Positions 32,675-45,697 of a DNA stretch of 64,000 bases are shown here, piece after piece (position 1 is the stretch's first letter; the number at the start of each line of letters is the position of its first letter). This DNA is from Saccharum officinarum (lineage: Eukaryota > Streptophyta > Magnoliopsida > Poales > Poaceae), in assembly GCA_020631735.1 (NCBI GenBank), contig CM036168.1, positions 97,568,932 to 97,632,931 of the forward strand, in the 5' to 3' direction. The position numbers were made by a program, and so were the translations under genes. The notes beneath the pieces were generated by a model. It ran no database searches and had not been told where the DNA came from. It was given only the letters and a program-made list of their open reading frames with translations.

Positions 32675-33329
32675 GGTCACTTTGCCGAGTGCAATGCCAA
32701 AAACACTCGGCAAAGCTGGGAAACGAAACCAACTTTGGCCAGTTTCCCAGCTTTGCCGAGTGCCGGGGAAGCAGGCACTCGGCAAAGAAATTTTCAAAAA
32801 AAACTTTTTTCTTTGCCGAGTGCCATGCAGAGGGGCACTCAGCAAACAAATTTTCAAAAAAAACTTTTTTCTTTGCCGAGTGCCAGGGTGGTGAGCACTC
32901 GGTAAAGAATTTTTCAAATTTTTTTCTTCACCGAGTGCCATGGGGAGGGACACTCGGTAAAGAAATTTTCAAAAAAAATATTTTCTTTGCCGAGTGCCTG
33001 GGTGGTGAGCACTCGGCAAAGAATTTTTCAAAAAAAAATTTCTTTGCCGAGTGCCATGCAGAGGGGCACTCGGCAAAGTTTTAAAAAAATAAAAAAGATT
33101 CTTTGCCGAGTGCCCAGCAGAGGGGCACTTGGCAAAGCATCCATTAACGTGTTGTGCTCCATCATCGTAACTTTTCTTTCCCGAGTTTGCCGAGTGCCCG
33201 ATAAAAACACTCGGCAAAGAGATCTTTGCCGATGAAATTTTTGCCGTGTACTCTTTGCCGAGTGCGATACTCGGCAAAGCCTTTACCAAGGGCAAAATGG
33301 CCTTTGCCGAGCATGCGTTTCCAGTAGTG
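32675..33329. repeat. CACTA-2 right subterminal repeats and terminus
   Basis: About ten paired TTTGCCGAGTGCC ... GGCACTCGGCAAAG units with A/T-rich spacers (ATTTTTCAAAAAAAA). They end in GCATGCGTTTCCAGTAGTG. The minus-strand frames here are repeat artefacts. Confidence 0.75.
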
Positions 33330-33835
33330 CACAAGAGCGAAATCCGAAAGGCCCAGGCACCATAGCCAAGCGCGATGGCTTTTGGCCCGCTGGTAGGAGG
33401 GTGGTGCCTAGAATTTTTTTATTTTTTATTTATCTTTTTCTGCTTCTTTAAATAAATATCCATTTGAAAAAATGCCGATTTAGACCTATACCGCTGATTT
33501 TGTTTCAAAAAAGGCCTATACCGCTGATTGAACCGGCTATAGCCGTTTCAACCAACGATAAGCTCTCAGAAAAAACTTTGGCAGCTCTCGAAAAAACTTA
33601 TAGCCGTTTCAAACAACTATAAGTTGTCAGCCTTTGGGCCTAGGCAACTTATAGCCGTATGAAACGACGGTAAGGCCAGGAGAATTTTTTATGAGAGCTT
33701 ATCGACAATAGTCAAATGAACTAGTGCCATCAAAGAAAGGTGGTTTGTCCCCCATATGGTTGAACATAATTTGAGCCATAATCTAACACCGAGGTTGTTA
33801 AGCTTTCAATCAAATAGTGACCACGACTCCGATAC
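33330..33835. other. Unassigned spacer with TATAGCCGTTTCAA repeats
   Basis: CCTATACCGCTGATT occurs twice (about 33486 and 33522), and TATAGCCGTTTCAA or close variants occur three times (33538-33660), with one reverse-oriented partner AACTTATAGCC. This looks like a fragment of a small element but no termini are resolved. No gene is seen. Confidence 0.35.
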
Positions 33836-35745
33836 CTAATATGGCTAGAGGGGGTGAATAGCCTAATTTAAAACTACAAAAACACTAGAGCAAATTGTTT
33901 AGTATGACAAATAGCGAAAAACAATTTGCGCTAGCTCTACAGGGGTTGCATATTACCTATCCAATCATTTCTAGTCTTTATGATCTCTAATCACTCAAAT
34001 GCTATGTCACTACTAGCTACACTAGGTGAGCAACTAGAACAAGGTAAGCTACACAAGCAAGATACACTAGAGAGCTAATTACACTATTTTGCGGGAATGT
34101 AAATGAGAAGATGAAATCTTTATACCGCCGCAAAGGGGATGGACCAATCAATCAACATGAAGACCAATCACCGAGAGAATACCAATTAATCACAAGATGG
34201 ACACATGAATTTTCTCCTGAGGTTCATGTGCTTGCCGGCACGCTAGTCCCCGTTGTGTCGACCAACACTTGTGGTTCGACGGCTGAGGTGTAGCACGAAC
34301 CTTGTCCAACACGTGGACACCGCAAGAACCTACCCACAAGTGAGGTAGCTCAATGACACGAGTAATTTACTAGAGTTGCCTTTGGCGCGCCACCGGGGAA
34401 GGCACAACACCCGTCACAAGATCACCAGAGCCGGTCACGAACAATCACCAACACGTGCCGGATCTCCACCGCTGCTCCAAGCCATCTAGGTGGCGGCAAC
34501 CACCAAGAGTAATAAGAATCACGCAGCTCAAATGATCCCCAAATGCCACTAGATACAAACTCATAAGCAAATGCACTTGGATTCACTCAATCTCACTTTA
34601 GATTCGCAATCAAGCAAGAGAGACGAGTTGAAGGGCATGTGCTAGGCTCAAGAGAATGTCAAGATGATCAAAATGCCAAGAGAGGTCCTCATGAGTCGGC
34701 CAACAACTATTTATAAGCATCCCAAACAAATAGAGCCATTGGCCCTCAGCTCACCTAGATTTCAGGGCGACCGAGCGCATGCCTCTAGCATCCGTTCTCT
34801 AGATCACTACCACGTGTTACTTCACGTTTAACCTTGTTCGGCAGATCTCAACGGTTGATTACTCGCTAATGAATGATCGGACGCTCTGATGAAAATGACC
34901 GGACGCAGCTCGACCAGAGTTTGGTCCATAACAGGGAGGTTCCAGAACGTCTAAATCGTGACCGAACACGTCCGGTGAGAGGGGACCGGACGCACCCCTG
35001 CATTAGGTCAACTCATCACACACGAGAATGGCTTACATCATCGTATGTCATTGCAAAGTTGCTTTATGTCGTTGCGTCCGATCGCGTCACCTGGCCTAAG
35101 TCCGGTCGCTCGAAAAGATGACTAGACACACCGGTGTCAGTGTCCGGTCACAACAGTGCGCACTCAGCCTTCTGCGCTGCTTCGCTATAATTGACCGGAC
35201 GTGCCTAGTGAGTCCGGTCACCATGACCACAACGTCCGGATAGTGGACTTTCTCCTTTTTTCTAAGTCCACAATCGCTTCACCCTTGCTTCCAACTTGCT
35301 AACCATAAAGTGTAGAACTTGTGTGCACGTGTGTTAGCGTTTTTCAAAGCATTTTTCAAAGGCAATGTTAGTGCACTCTAGGTCCTAATGCATATGCATG
35401 TATGAATTCACCTAGTGGCACTTGATAACCATTCAAACCATGAGACTCCCCTCTTAATAGTACGGTTATCAATCCTGAATCACTCACACACTCTATGGTG
35501 TCTCAAGTGCAAAACAAAATAGCCCTATGCTTATACCTTTGCCTTGCATCCATTTTGTTTTTCTCTTTCTTCTTTTCCAAGTGAGCACTTGATCATCTTG
35601 TGGTCATCACCATCATCTTCATGATCCTCTAGCTCCACCTCTTGGAATGTGCCAACCCCATTTACTACATACACTTAGCATGTAGGTTAGCACTAGGGTT
35701 TCATCAATTAATCAAAACCAAACTAGGGACTTTCAATCTCCCCCT
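33836..35745 (-). mobile_element. SIRE-type copia LTR (3' LTR, minus strand)
   Basis: The block starts near TAATATGGCTAGAGGGGGTGAATAGCC, the signature seen at the end of the other copia LTR (8490). It ends at about 35745, where the minus strand has the polypurine tract AAAAAGGGGGAGATTGAAAG. At 34860-35230 it holds repeats of GACCGGACG and CGTCCGGT. Both boundaries are approximate. It contains no protein-coding sequence. Confidence 0.6.
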
Positions 35746-35815
35746 TTTTGATAATTGATGACAACCCATTCACAAAGATTTGCAATAAAACCTCATGTTG
35801 CTTTGGGAACTTTCT
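35746..35815 (-). other. Copia internal sequence next to the polypurine tract
   Basis: A short piece of copia 3' internal DNA (minus strand reads GGTTGTCATCAATTATCAAAAAGGGGG) ends where the solo LTR begins. Confidence 0.5.
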
Positions 35816-38800
35816 TGTGATAGAACCACCTAATTTATACAAGATCAAGTATGACTGTCCCCATTAAACACATTGACGCGCATACCGTCTTTTATATAAA
35901 CCCGGTAGTCTGTTGAGTACCATGAAGGTTCTCAATAAATCAACTTCACAACTAAGATCATACTTGATTAAGTAAATACATATCACATACATAGAGTTTG
36001 CAGCGGAAATGACCTTATAATAGGGTCACAAGTAATTAATACAATTTCAGTTTCAAATACAACAAGTTAAAACAACATAACTTTGAAATGAATACCAAAT
36101 CATAAGTTTGAATCATATTGCTAGCTCAAATGACACCCTCCAACAAAAGCATAGATGAGAAGCATATACAGAGTAGCCGAGCTCACTAGCACTTAGTCAC
36201 CACCTTCAGCAGATAGAGCACTTCGCCTGCAATAGGGTGGGATAAAACCCTGAGTACTCAATTGTACTCATCAAGACTTAACTGATAGGAGAAAAATGAA
36301 GACTCCAAGGATATGCATAGTTATATATGGTGGTGTGAGTTGGATAGCAACACTTGCAAAAGAGCTTACTAAAGTAATCCTTACTTTCAAATTTTAGCTT
36401 CAAGTTCAGTGGAACCAATTATAACTAGGTTTGCATCTATCCTGTAACAATCATTTGATTAATAAGCATCACATTAGTAACCATATTCCATTATCATGAT
36501 CAATAGAACCATCTGTTTCATCAGTTACTACGACTGCTGGACAATGACCAAGTTTCTCACTAACCGGGAGAGACGGTGATTCGAATCGATTACATCCAGC
36601 TGGGCATTCCCAAACACACACCCATACGAGCTCTTAGTAGCTCGTGTGGATCACCATTCACTCCATTCGACGGTGAGCCTAGATCGTTTCGCAAAACTCA
36701 TGGTCCTGCATCCTCACATGAACTGCCCAAAGCTCGAAGCCCATAGCAAACATGTTCTTAGATCAGTCCCCTTCCTTTAGGCTCTCCTCCTAGCAATGCT
36801 AACAGTCCAATACCTCAGCCCAAATGAGGATCGACTTCACGGTGAACTGTAACTCAGGCCCCTGTTATGTGTTTGGTACCTTCAATCTTAACCAAGGTCC
36901 AACAACGAAGCGGTCCTTAATTGACACAGATGGGATCAAAAAATACATGCCTAACCAGCATCAACAACAACCATAATAGCACTGAATCCTGCCCGATCTC
37001 TAGTTATCCATTATTACCCAGTTCTTTTCCATGATATCAAATATAGCCAACCATGTCTGAGTAGTCACCTAAATCTCACAAATGACAAGAATCACCTGAC
37101 TTCTACCGGTCTAAGCATAGCTAAGCATAAAGCGACTTACATATACTAGTAAGGTTGCAGGTATATATTATGGACAAGGTAAGTCATGCAACAACGGGTT
37201 TCAAATCAACTCTTACAACTTAATGCACAATACAAAAGGTATACTCAAGTGAATTTTAAAAGAGAGGTAGGAGGCTTATAATGCTTCGGGGCTTGCCTGG
37301 GTTTAAAGCATAAAGTCAGTTAGTTGGCTTCATCTTCAGGACATGATCAACCATCATCCTTATCTCCTAGACTTGGTCACCGTTACAATCTTTTGGTCGT
37401 TTCAACATCACATCCTTCATCTTCACATCATGCATCTAACGTACCTAGATGATATGCAACAATGCAAAATATGAATGCATAGAAGAGCAATATACGATGC
37501 ATCACAAGAAGGTGAGTAGGACAAATACAAGGTCACGTTAGATTGGGCACAAGTCCTTAAATGAATGAAGGTTAATTAAACATCACACAAGTTTATCATA
37601 GTGATATTGCGAGTTACTAAACCAAATCATCCAATCACATGTCACATTTATTAAACTACTACAAGGTATTCATCTATTACGAATTAACTAGCATGGCATT
37701 ACCAGATGTATAGGGCTATTGTACTCACATAGTCATTAGGTTAACCAAGGTTCATATAGGTGATATACAATGCAAAGTAGGCCATAAAACATGATCACCT
37801 AAATAGAGAGCATGCATGAACATCATAGAAATGGAAAGATGGAAATCAACCTTTAATTCTTTTTATCAAGTAGGTGCATATCTCTTTTTCGGTAGAGAAG
37901 ACAAAGTTTGTAAGTCATCTAAGCATACGAGCCATTATCATTTCATGCTTATCAATTAGTAAGTCAACATGAGACCCTACTCTAGGTCATTACAAGATTC
38001 CATGGAACATCTACATATCTCAAACATGAAAGCAAGCAATAGGTCATGGCTTAACGACATGTATCCACTCACAAAAAGCATCGCTCAAACATTAGTTTAA
38101 ACCACTTTTATTTCTAAACATCAAATTAAAAGTTGTTATCACAAAAGACTAGGTTAGCATAGATGATCAAGATCTTGATATGGAGAAACACACATAACCT
38201 AATCTTTGTACCCAAGAGGTTACATCCAAAAGGCAATCAAGTCTCTAAACATGCATCTACTAAAGAAAAGGCTTAATTACATCAAAAGCATTTCTTCTTT
38301 ATAATAACACAAGTTGAGCATGAGCATATTAAAAAAAATAACTACTTTGTCATGAAACAACAGGTGTTGATGTGTCTCATGGTATGCAATCAATTCCAAA
38401 AACCATTCAAGGCATTTCGTGATTTATGCTAATCATTTTGGCAATTATTAATTAATAATTAAAGCATATAAATAAGAGTATAATTAAACATCATCAAATT
38501 GTTTTCAAACTTTTTGTGAAAGTTGATACTAGCATAAAACAGTTACACAAAAAGCTTCATGATCATTGGATAATTATTTTAACCTATAAAAATCATGGAA
38601 GGTCCATTTATTAATTAAATGGGGGTAATTTTGAAGCATAGAAAAACTACTAAAAATGCTCATTTCATATTTTTCCTACATAGAGCACATCATGAAGAGG
38701 CTACACAAAAATTTTCATGATTTTATTATGCTTCCATAATGAGTTATGAAAATAACAAATATTAGCACATTTTCGATAATTAACAAAACGCATAAAAAGG

Positions 38801-40851
38801 AAAAGGACCGCTTGGGCTGAAAGTGGCCCGGCTCAGCCGAGCCACGCGAGCAGGTGTGGCCCAGAAGCGCGAGCAGTCTGGCCCAACCGCGGCCTGCCCA
38901 GGTGCGGCCTACCAATTTTTCAAAATAGCCCTCGGACTTTCCTCAAACTAACTCACGGTACAAGAACATTGTTCATGTGAGTTTTTACCTTTGTAGTAAA
39001 CAACATGAAGAAGCTTCTATTTCATCATAAAGTCCTTCTTCCTCTTTCTTCATACCGAGAGCAGGGGAACGCCCAGGAAAACGGCCGGTTGGCCGACTGA
39101 CGGGCTCGCTAGTGGCGGGAGGCGGCATCGGAGCATCGTTGGTGCTAGGCGCACCCAAGGGCACCTTTGGCAAGGACAGGGGTGGCCGGTGGCCTCCCAG
39201 CCACATGCAAAGGTGGCCCAGAGTGGTGCAGCGCGCCGGCCATGCTGCGGAAGCGGCGCCGATGGCCGAGAATGAAGAAGGCAGAAGCACGGGAGCTTCA
39301 CGGCATCAAGGTGAACCTAACTCCAAAGACGAGAGGGTGAGAGATTCATCAGAGCGAGCTGGCCACGGCGAGGGGGCTGTGGCGGTGACAGCGGCCGCGG
39401 CAGCGGAATTGGCGCGTGCTTTTGATTTTGGCCGAGAGGGCTGATGCGAGCAAGCCAGGGAGGAGCACAAGGAGGTGGCGGTGCTATCTATGAGAGGAAT
39501 TGGATAGAGGCGGCGCAACCATGATGAATTTGGCTGGCAGTGGAGAAGAAAGGGAAAAGAAGGAGAGCGCTGACGTCAGGGTGCTTATAACGGCGAGGAC
39601 ACAAACTTCAGTTTGTCCGGTGACTTCTCGAGCTCGCCAGCGTCGCATGAGCTTGGCCATGCGGGCGGCTACGGCCCGAGAGCGAGAAGTGCCAGGAAGG
39701 TGGCCAAACGGCACACGACGGTGAGCAGATTGAGGAGCAGCTACTCAGGTTACTGTAGCAAACTGACAGCGCATCTTCCTTTCTTATTTTCTCCCAAACT
39801 TGTAAAACAACTTGATTCACTACTTTAATAAATGTTGTTCATTTGGCTATGATCTCCATCTTCTATTAAGGAACCAACATCAATAATTCAATAGTTTGAG
39901 AGATATTGAATTTTGAAAACATCAATCCTAAACTGAAATCTGAATTCAGTTTCAGTAATTCAAGAACAGTTTGTTAACTATCTTAAGGTAATTAGTTAGT
40001 GGCCAAAACACTTTCAAACAACCCAACCAATGGCACACTATCAAAGTACAAACGTCATACCAATTCATAGAAACAAAGTTCCACCAATTTTATTTATGAA
40101 ATTTATTTTAATAAATCGCCAAAGATTGAACTTAATTAATGTTTTTCAGAACTTAGCCAAAATGCCAAGTGAGGGAAAAAATAGCACTGTGTTCAAACTT
40201 GGGGCTACCGTTTGAAGCACTTAAAAGCTAAAACAGGGGATGATGCAGAAACAAAGTTTCAAAAACATGACCTACTTTACAACTTTTATTTAGACAAATC
40301 TTTCATATTTTGGATAAAAAGCAAAGTTACAAAGTTAGCAAAAAGGGATCATGAGAAAGGCATAAGCTAGGGTTTTGTATATTTTTAAGCACTTTCTTCA
40401 CATTTTTCAAATATAAACCCTAACTAACTTTTGTTCAAGAGTTAAATTAGAGTTGTTTGAACTTGAATGCAAGGTTTAGTTGACATCACAGGTTTCTACT
40501 CAATTAACAAAAGTGTTTTTAAGCAAAGCGGAAATTATTATGTCATATAACTTTTTGATCCAAGACAAGATGCAACTTTTCATGTGACCAGAACATGTTC
40601 ATGATTAGGCGATGCACATGAAAAGACATGATTAAAACTACTCATGCCAAATTTTGAAAAGAATTACATTTGATTAATAGAGTTTTATCTCTGCCTTTGA
40701 AAAGTTTAAGTTAGGTCTCATTTACAAGAATTTGACTCCACCTCTGTCACCACTTGTTAGGTGTGAAACTAAAACTCTTAATCATTCCCTGACTTGTTTG
40801 GTTTAGACTTAATCCACTGCTTAGCTTGAAATTGACACCTGGGGTGTCACA
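35816..40851 (-). mobile_element. Solo LTR, Ty3/gypsy, probably Tekay/Del-type (copy 2), inside copia
   Basis: On the minus strand it starts TGTGACACCCCAGGTGTC (40851) and ends GGTTCTATCACA (35816). It is 5,036 bp and homologous to the LTR at 1995-6055 over blocks such as CCCTGAGTACT, GATTCGAATCGATT, CCAGCTGG and GCTTCGGGGCTTGCC. No internal retrotransposon DNA adjoins it. The flanks TTTCT and GCCCT do not match, so a target duplication is absent or has decayed. The GC-rich block at 38800-39740 carries long frames on both strands, which I read as non-coding because none matches between the two LTR copies. Confidence 0.65.
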
Positions 40852-41379
40852 GCCCTCTCCCCCTTTGTCATTAATGACCATAAAAGGTGAGCTCAAATTT
40901 TAGATAGATTGTGAGAAACCATTATAAGTGAGGATGATTTTTCTAAATTTGGTTCAATCTAGATTATTTGTAAAAGATATTTAACTCGGTTTGATCTAAG
41001 GGCAAGCTTCTTCACACTTCCAATGAAGGGTTATCATGCACCATGTTGAGTTAAACCCTTATAGCTCATTTTCTAGATTAAACGCTAGGTTCACAAGCCC
41101 ATAAACATGTCATATGCTAGCACTATACCATATCAAGCATACAAGCAACAGTAGTACCATGCAAGCATTAGATTTATTTTATTTCCATGAATGAGCCTAA
41201 GACATGATGGGAATGACTAGATGCACTAAACAAGTCCTTGGCAAAGGATGAATGACATGTCAATCAATTTTACCTTGCTTTGCTCGAAGGAAAGGCATGT
41301 CATATGAGTGGGGTGCATCAACACATATTTGAGAAGTCAAGTATATTCAATTCATTCCTTAACTTGCAAAACCTTTTCT
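40852..41379 (-). other. Copia 3' untranslated internal region
   Basis: On the minus strand this runs from the end of pol to a polypurine-like AAAGGGGGAGAGGGC next to the solo LTR. It has no reading frame. Wording such as CATTAATGACAAAGGGGGAG is typical of the 3' internal region of grass SIRE elements. Confidence 0.45.
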
Positions 41380-42853
41380 CATCAAGTGGCTTGATGAATA
41401 TGTCAGCAAGTTGATCTTCGGTACCCACATTCTCAATGCAAATGTCCCCTTTTTATTGATGATCTCTTATGAAGTGATGACGGGCATCTATGTACTTTGT
41501 TCTTTGATGTTGAACTGGATTGTTGGTGAACTTCATGGCACTTTCATCGCCACATAGCAATAGCACTTGATTGAATTTGATTCCAAAGTCCTTCAATGTG
41601 GCTTTCATCCAAAGTATTTGTGCACAACAACTACTGACGGCAATGTATTCGGCTTCCACGGTTGAAAGTGCAACACTATTTTGCTTCTTGGATGACCATG
41701 AGACAAGTGATCTTCTCAATAGTTGACATATGCCCGATGTGCTTCTTCTCTCAACTTTGTCTCTGGCATAGTCTGAATCGGAATATCCAACAAGTTCAAA
41801 CCTTGCACCCTTGGGATACCACAAACCAACATCTTGTGTATGCTTCAAGTACCTCAATATTATCTTTGTTGCCTTCAAATGACTTTCTCTTGGTGAGGCT
41901 TGGAATCTTGCACACATGCATACACTAAACATGACATCCGGCCTTGATGCGGTCATATAGAGTAGGCTTCCAATCATAGACCGATACATATTTTGATCCA
42001 CCATATTGCCACTTTTTTCACTATCTAGGCTTCCATTTGTCCCCATTGGTGTACTAATGCCCTTTGCATCTTCCATGCTAAACTTCTTGAGCATGTCTTT
42101 GATGTACTTGCCTTGACTCACAAATGTACCATTCTTTAATTACTTGATTTGAAGACCAAGGAAGTAACTAAGTTCCCCAATCATGGACATCTCAAACTCT
42201 TTAGCCATCATCTTGTGAAATTTAGCACAATAATCTTGATTAGTTGATCCAAATATGATGTCATCAACATAGATTTATAACACAAATAAGTCTTTATCAA
42301 TCATCTTGGTGAAGAGAGTAGTGTCAACCTTTCCCATGATGAACCCTTTACAGAGTAAGAAATCTCTTAATCTTTCATACCATGCTTGAGGTGCTTGCTT
42401 CAAACCATACAATGCCTTCTTCAACTGTACACATGGTTGGGCTTCTTGTAATCTTCAAAACCGGAAGGTTGCTCAATATAAACTTCTTCATTAATGTAGC
42501 CATTGAGAAATGCACTCTTCACATCTATTTGATAGAGCTTGATGTTGTACGCACAAGCATAGGCTAACAAGATCCTAATTGCTTCCAATCTTGCAACTGG
42601 GGCATATGTTTCTCCAAAGTCAAGACCTTCTATTTGTATGTATCCTTGAGCCACTAGTATTACTTTGTTCCTTACAACTATCCCATCTTGATCTTGCTTG
42701 TTAGAAAAGACTCATTTGGTTCCAATCACATTATGTCCCTTAGGGCTCTCAATTAACTCTCATACTTGATTTCTCTTAAAATTGTTTAGCTATTCATGCA
42801 TAGCATTCACCCAATCAACATCCTTTAATGCATCACCAATCTTCTTGGGTTAT
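41380..42853 (-). pseudogene. Ty1/copia pol remnant: reverse transcriptase and RNase H
   Basis: Reading on the minus strand from 42850: VNAMHE and a VAQGY segment, then YAPVARLEAIRILLAYA and QIDVKSAFLNGYINEEVYI of the copia reverse transcriptase. The YVDD catalytic motif follows (42271-42260, YVDDIIFGSTN), then YRSMIGSLLYMTASRPD and the RNase H part with STVEAEYIA (near 41640). It ends near the DQLADIFIKPL-type tail (about 41400). Frameshifts and stops separate the 42654-42421 and 42121-41453 pieces. Integrase, protease and gag are missing: the sequence stops at 42854, where the gypsy-2 LTR begins. The lineage is SIRE by motif wording. Confidence 0.75.
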
Positions 42854-43896
42854 CCTCATGTCTCAGACACAGACCGACCCTCAGCAACATCACCACCTCG
42901 CCCGAACCCCAAAAGCAGCATTATCCGCCTCCGACTCGCCCGAGGCTGGCCTCTAACGCTGCTCCCCATTGGCGCGCTCGAGACCCCTTGTGACATCACC
43001 CACATTCTCGCGTCTACCCAACCGGACAGGCCAGGAATGACCAGGGTCAAATCACCATGCCTTCGACTGTCACAGGCATGGGGAAGAGCTGTTGACCACT
43101 CTGCCACCCATACTCGCACTATACGCATGATTCATGCATGCGCAGTGTATGGAGCAACTGCTCTGTGCCACTATTCCCATGATCAGATAAGATCACACCA
43201 TATTTCCTGCCTCTGAGGCCTCGGAGCTCTACGCCAGGTCATACTACAAGGACAAATACACCACGTCGGGTATAGGACCAGGCACGACAAAGCACCTCGC
43301 TACAATGCCAAAAGATAGAGACCACTCCTTCAATAGTGGCGCACGTACCAGAACACGTAGCAGCAGTATTAGAAGTACCGACGCCATGCCTCCACAGTGC
43401 AGATCACGCTGCCACCAGATAAGGCCCTTCCGAGGCGTCCAGGCTCCTCCACCAGCAAGGACACACCAAACACCAACATCATGTAACCCTGCACCTCCTT
43501 GAGACTATAAAAGGAGCATGCAGGGATCATTCGAGAGGACGGAGTCGATCACAACTCAACCGAACCACCATAGCAACATAACGCGAGATACGAGTAGGCT
43601 ACTCTCCTAGGCCTTGCAAGGTAACCAGCAGAGTCGCACACACACCACCACGACCACCTTCACCACTTATGTTGTGAGACTTGGGAACTCCTCCCTCTCT
43701 CATGTCCGCTTGTTACCCCTACTACAAGCACTTCAGTGCAAGATAATACAGAACTCTCCCTCCTCACTAGACGTAGGGCATTTCTCGGCCCGAACCAGAA
43801 TAAATCGCCTGTGCCCATCTTGCACACCATCCATACTCTCGACGCGCAAACATTCATTACTCATTGGTGCTAGGACCGCCGTTTCTTACACCGATA
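42854..43896 (+). repeat. Gypsy-2 left LTR, 5'-truncated
   Basis: It aligns with 47542-48587 from CCTCA(T/G)GTCTC to GTTTCTTACACCGA(T/C)A. ACTATAAAAGGAGC at 43503-43516 is a good TATA box, shared with the right LTR (48191). The frames on both strands are not conserved between copies. Confidence 0.75.
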
Positions 43897-43959
43897 GTTG
43901 GCGCATCAGGTAGGGGAGCGTTTTGCGTGTCATGACTAACCATATCTGCAGGGTCTGGA

Positions 43960-44535
43960 ATGGCTACATCATCTCATCTCCACCCAACGAACACATCCCC
44001 GGCGGCCAGAGGCAACGTCAGCCTCACCTCGGGCTCCCGTATCTGGTTCGGGAGCCTCGAGTTCATCATCACCAAGGAAGGCGATGACCTCAACCTCATA
44101 CTGCCAGCCAATAAGCTTGCTGACTCTCCCAAGCCCGAAGACGATCTACGACGCCGTTTTGAGGAGCTGAGGAACACATGGCCGAACAAGTTCAGCCCGC
44201 CTGGTCTGCGGTGAGCTGCTCAGCCCTGCCGTGACAAAAAGGTTCGTAGGCTGTCGACTAACCCTCACCATCTTAGCCCTAAAGCAGGTGAAGTACTAGG
44301 AGATCTACCGTAGCAGCTTGGGCGAGCCATCATCGACATCCTAGCATCGACAGAGACGAGTTCCAACTTCGACTTTGAAGACGGCTACAACGATAGCTAT
44401 CAAGGCAGCACCGGCTTCACCGAGCTTCAGGGAATGCAATGCTTTTTACGCGTCAGCGACCATCTCCTCGGCGATGGGCCGCTCTACGATGATTTCATTG
44501 ACCGCTTCGACGGCTATGAGCTCTCATGGCCGTAG
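43960..44535 (+). pseudogene. Gypsy-2 leader ORF (gag position), two in-frame stops
   Basis: The ATG at 43960 opens MATSSHLHPTNTSPAARG... and FGSLEFIITKEGDDLNLILP. The same frame then meets TGA at 44212-44214 and a TAG near 44308, but stays otherwise open to TAG at 44533-44535. It reads TSSNFDFEDGYNDSYQG, TELQGMQCFLRVSDHLLG and YDDFIDRFDGYELSWP. The persistence of one frame past two stops suggests an ORF of about 190 codons that has decayed. It lies 60 bp after the primer-binding site, the position of gag. I do not recognise a gag domain. Confidence 0.45.
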
Positions 44536-45697
44536 AAGGGATGATCAGGCCCCGACACCGCGTTCGGTTCGCCGAGCCTGCCCCCCCTCCCGCCTCATCT
44601 TCGTCGTTAATATCGCTTTTATTTGCTTTTAAATGTCCTCATGAACTGATGTTTCTCTTTGTAGCTGCCTTATAATTCCGTATGTGTAAATGCATCATGC
44701 GCATGCATCATACATGCCTCATACATACATTTTTGCATATGTCATGTCGCACCATCTGCACACGGTTTGAACCCGGGCTCGGAGTTCATAGGCTGGCCCC
44801 ACGAGAGGGTTTCGACAGCCGCTCTGACCCACCAAGAGTGAGGGATGGTACGCGGGGAGTGGCACGACAGAGGCCAACACCCAGGTGCCCCAAAGCGCCA
44901 TACGGGACTCCTCAAACCATGTTCGAGCCTTGACGCACACTGATTTTAGGGTTTTTCACCGGAGAAAGGCGACAAGCCACCAGGGTTGTACCGAAACGAC
45001 CCTAGTTACCTTGAATCAATCGTCGAGGGTCTGAGGTCGGTCACTAGATACCTACATCGGGTCCCCAGCGAACGAGATCCGGGACCTCACTCGAAATGAA
45101 ATACCCACTAGCAACTCAAACAGACACCACAAAAATGGCCCTACTCGAGGGGGATGACATGCCGCTGTCCAACCCCTCCTTTGCTAAAGAGATGCGAGAG
45201 GGGAATGCATTGGGCCTCCTGACTGGATCATGCCCACGAGGCTTGATTTTTGGAGGCCCAGTTTCATAAGCATGGCCTACTGAGGCCCGCCGAGACCTAA
45301 AAGAATGGGGACAAGTCACCCAGAGCCTAGAAAGTGCCCTAGGGGCAAAAAAAGTCCTACCAAGAAACGTCCTATCCTTGCACCGACCTCAGACGTCGTA
45401 GACCCCGCCTCAGAACAGCAGAGGTCGTGTCAACGTTCAAACCCTAACCATGCCTCGGGCACGTACTCCCTCTAGAGGACTCCACCATGCGCGCCACCGG
45501 CGGTGCTCCGGTGGTCTTCCATACTAACGAAACAAATTTTACAACACGAATAGCAAGGAAGCCAGAAACTACTCTGATAAATCCATTTCATCATATGGAT
45601 AAAATAAAAGATGCCATGCGTCGACAACTAATACATCTAACAAAATAAAAAAGCAAAAGCCCCAAGGGGCAGCGTCGCGGGGGAGCTCCGTGAGGAT
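44536..45697 (+). other. Gypsy-2 internal non-coding region
   Basis: No sustained frame. A pyrimidine-rich stretch (44620-44750) is followed by GC-rich DNA with alternating short frames. I see no pol motif. Confidence 0.4.

Larger units (their letters stand above)
24007..33329 (+). mobile_element. CACTA-2: large CACTA transposon with TNP2 and Transposase_24 genes, disabled
   Basis: Subterminal arrays of TTTGCCGAGTGCC and GGCACTCGGCAAAG occupy 24060-25300 and 32675-33320. The right terminus is TTTCCAGTAGTG, ending at 33329. Between them, both on the plus strand, are a TNP2 transposase gene (26476-30102) and a Transposase_24 gene (30237-32404), the standard gene pair of autonomous CACTA elements. 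Stops and frameshifts disable both. The left terminus is not recognisable, so the start given is approximate and no target duplication can be shown. The gene order and leader motifs match CACTA-3. Confidence 0.75.

Noticed and set aside
32625..33334. Frames of 60-140 codons reading LPSA.GTRQR repeats
   Set aside because: These are translations of the CACTA subterminal repeat unit, not proteins.
38985..39820. Several frames of 70-110 codons on both strands
   Set aside because: GC-rich LTR DNA; frames not conserved in the other LTR copy and no known domain.
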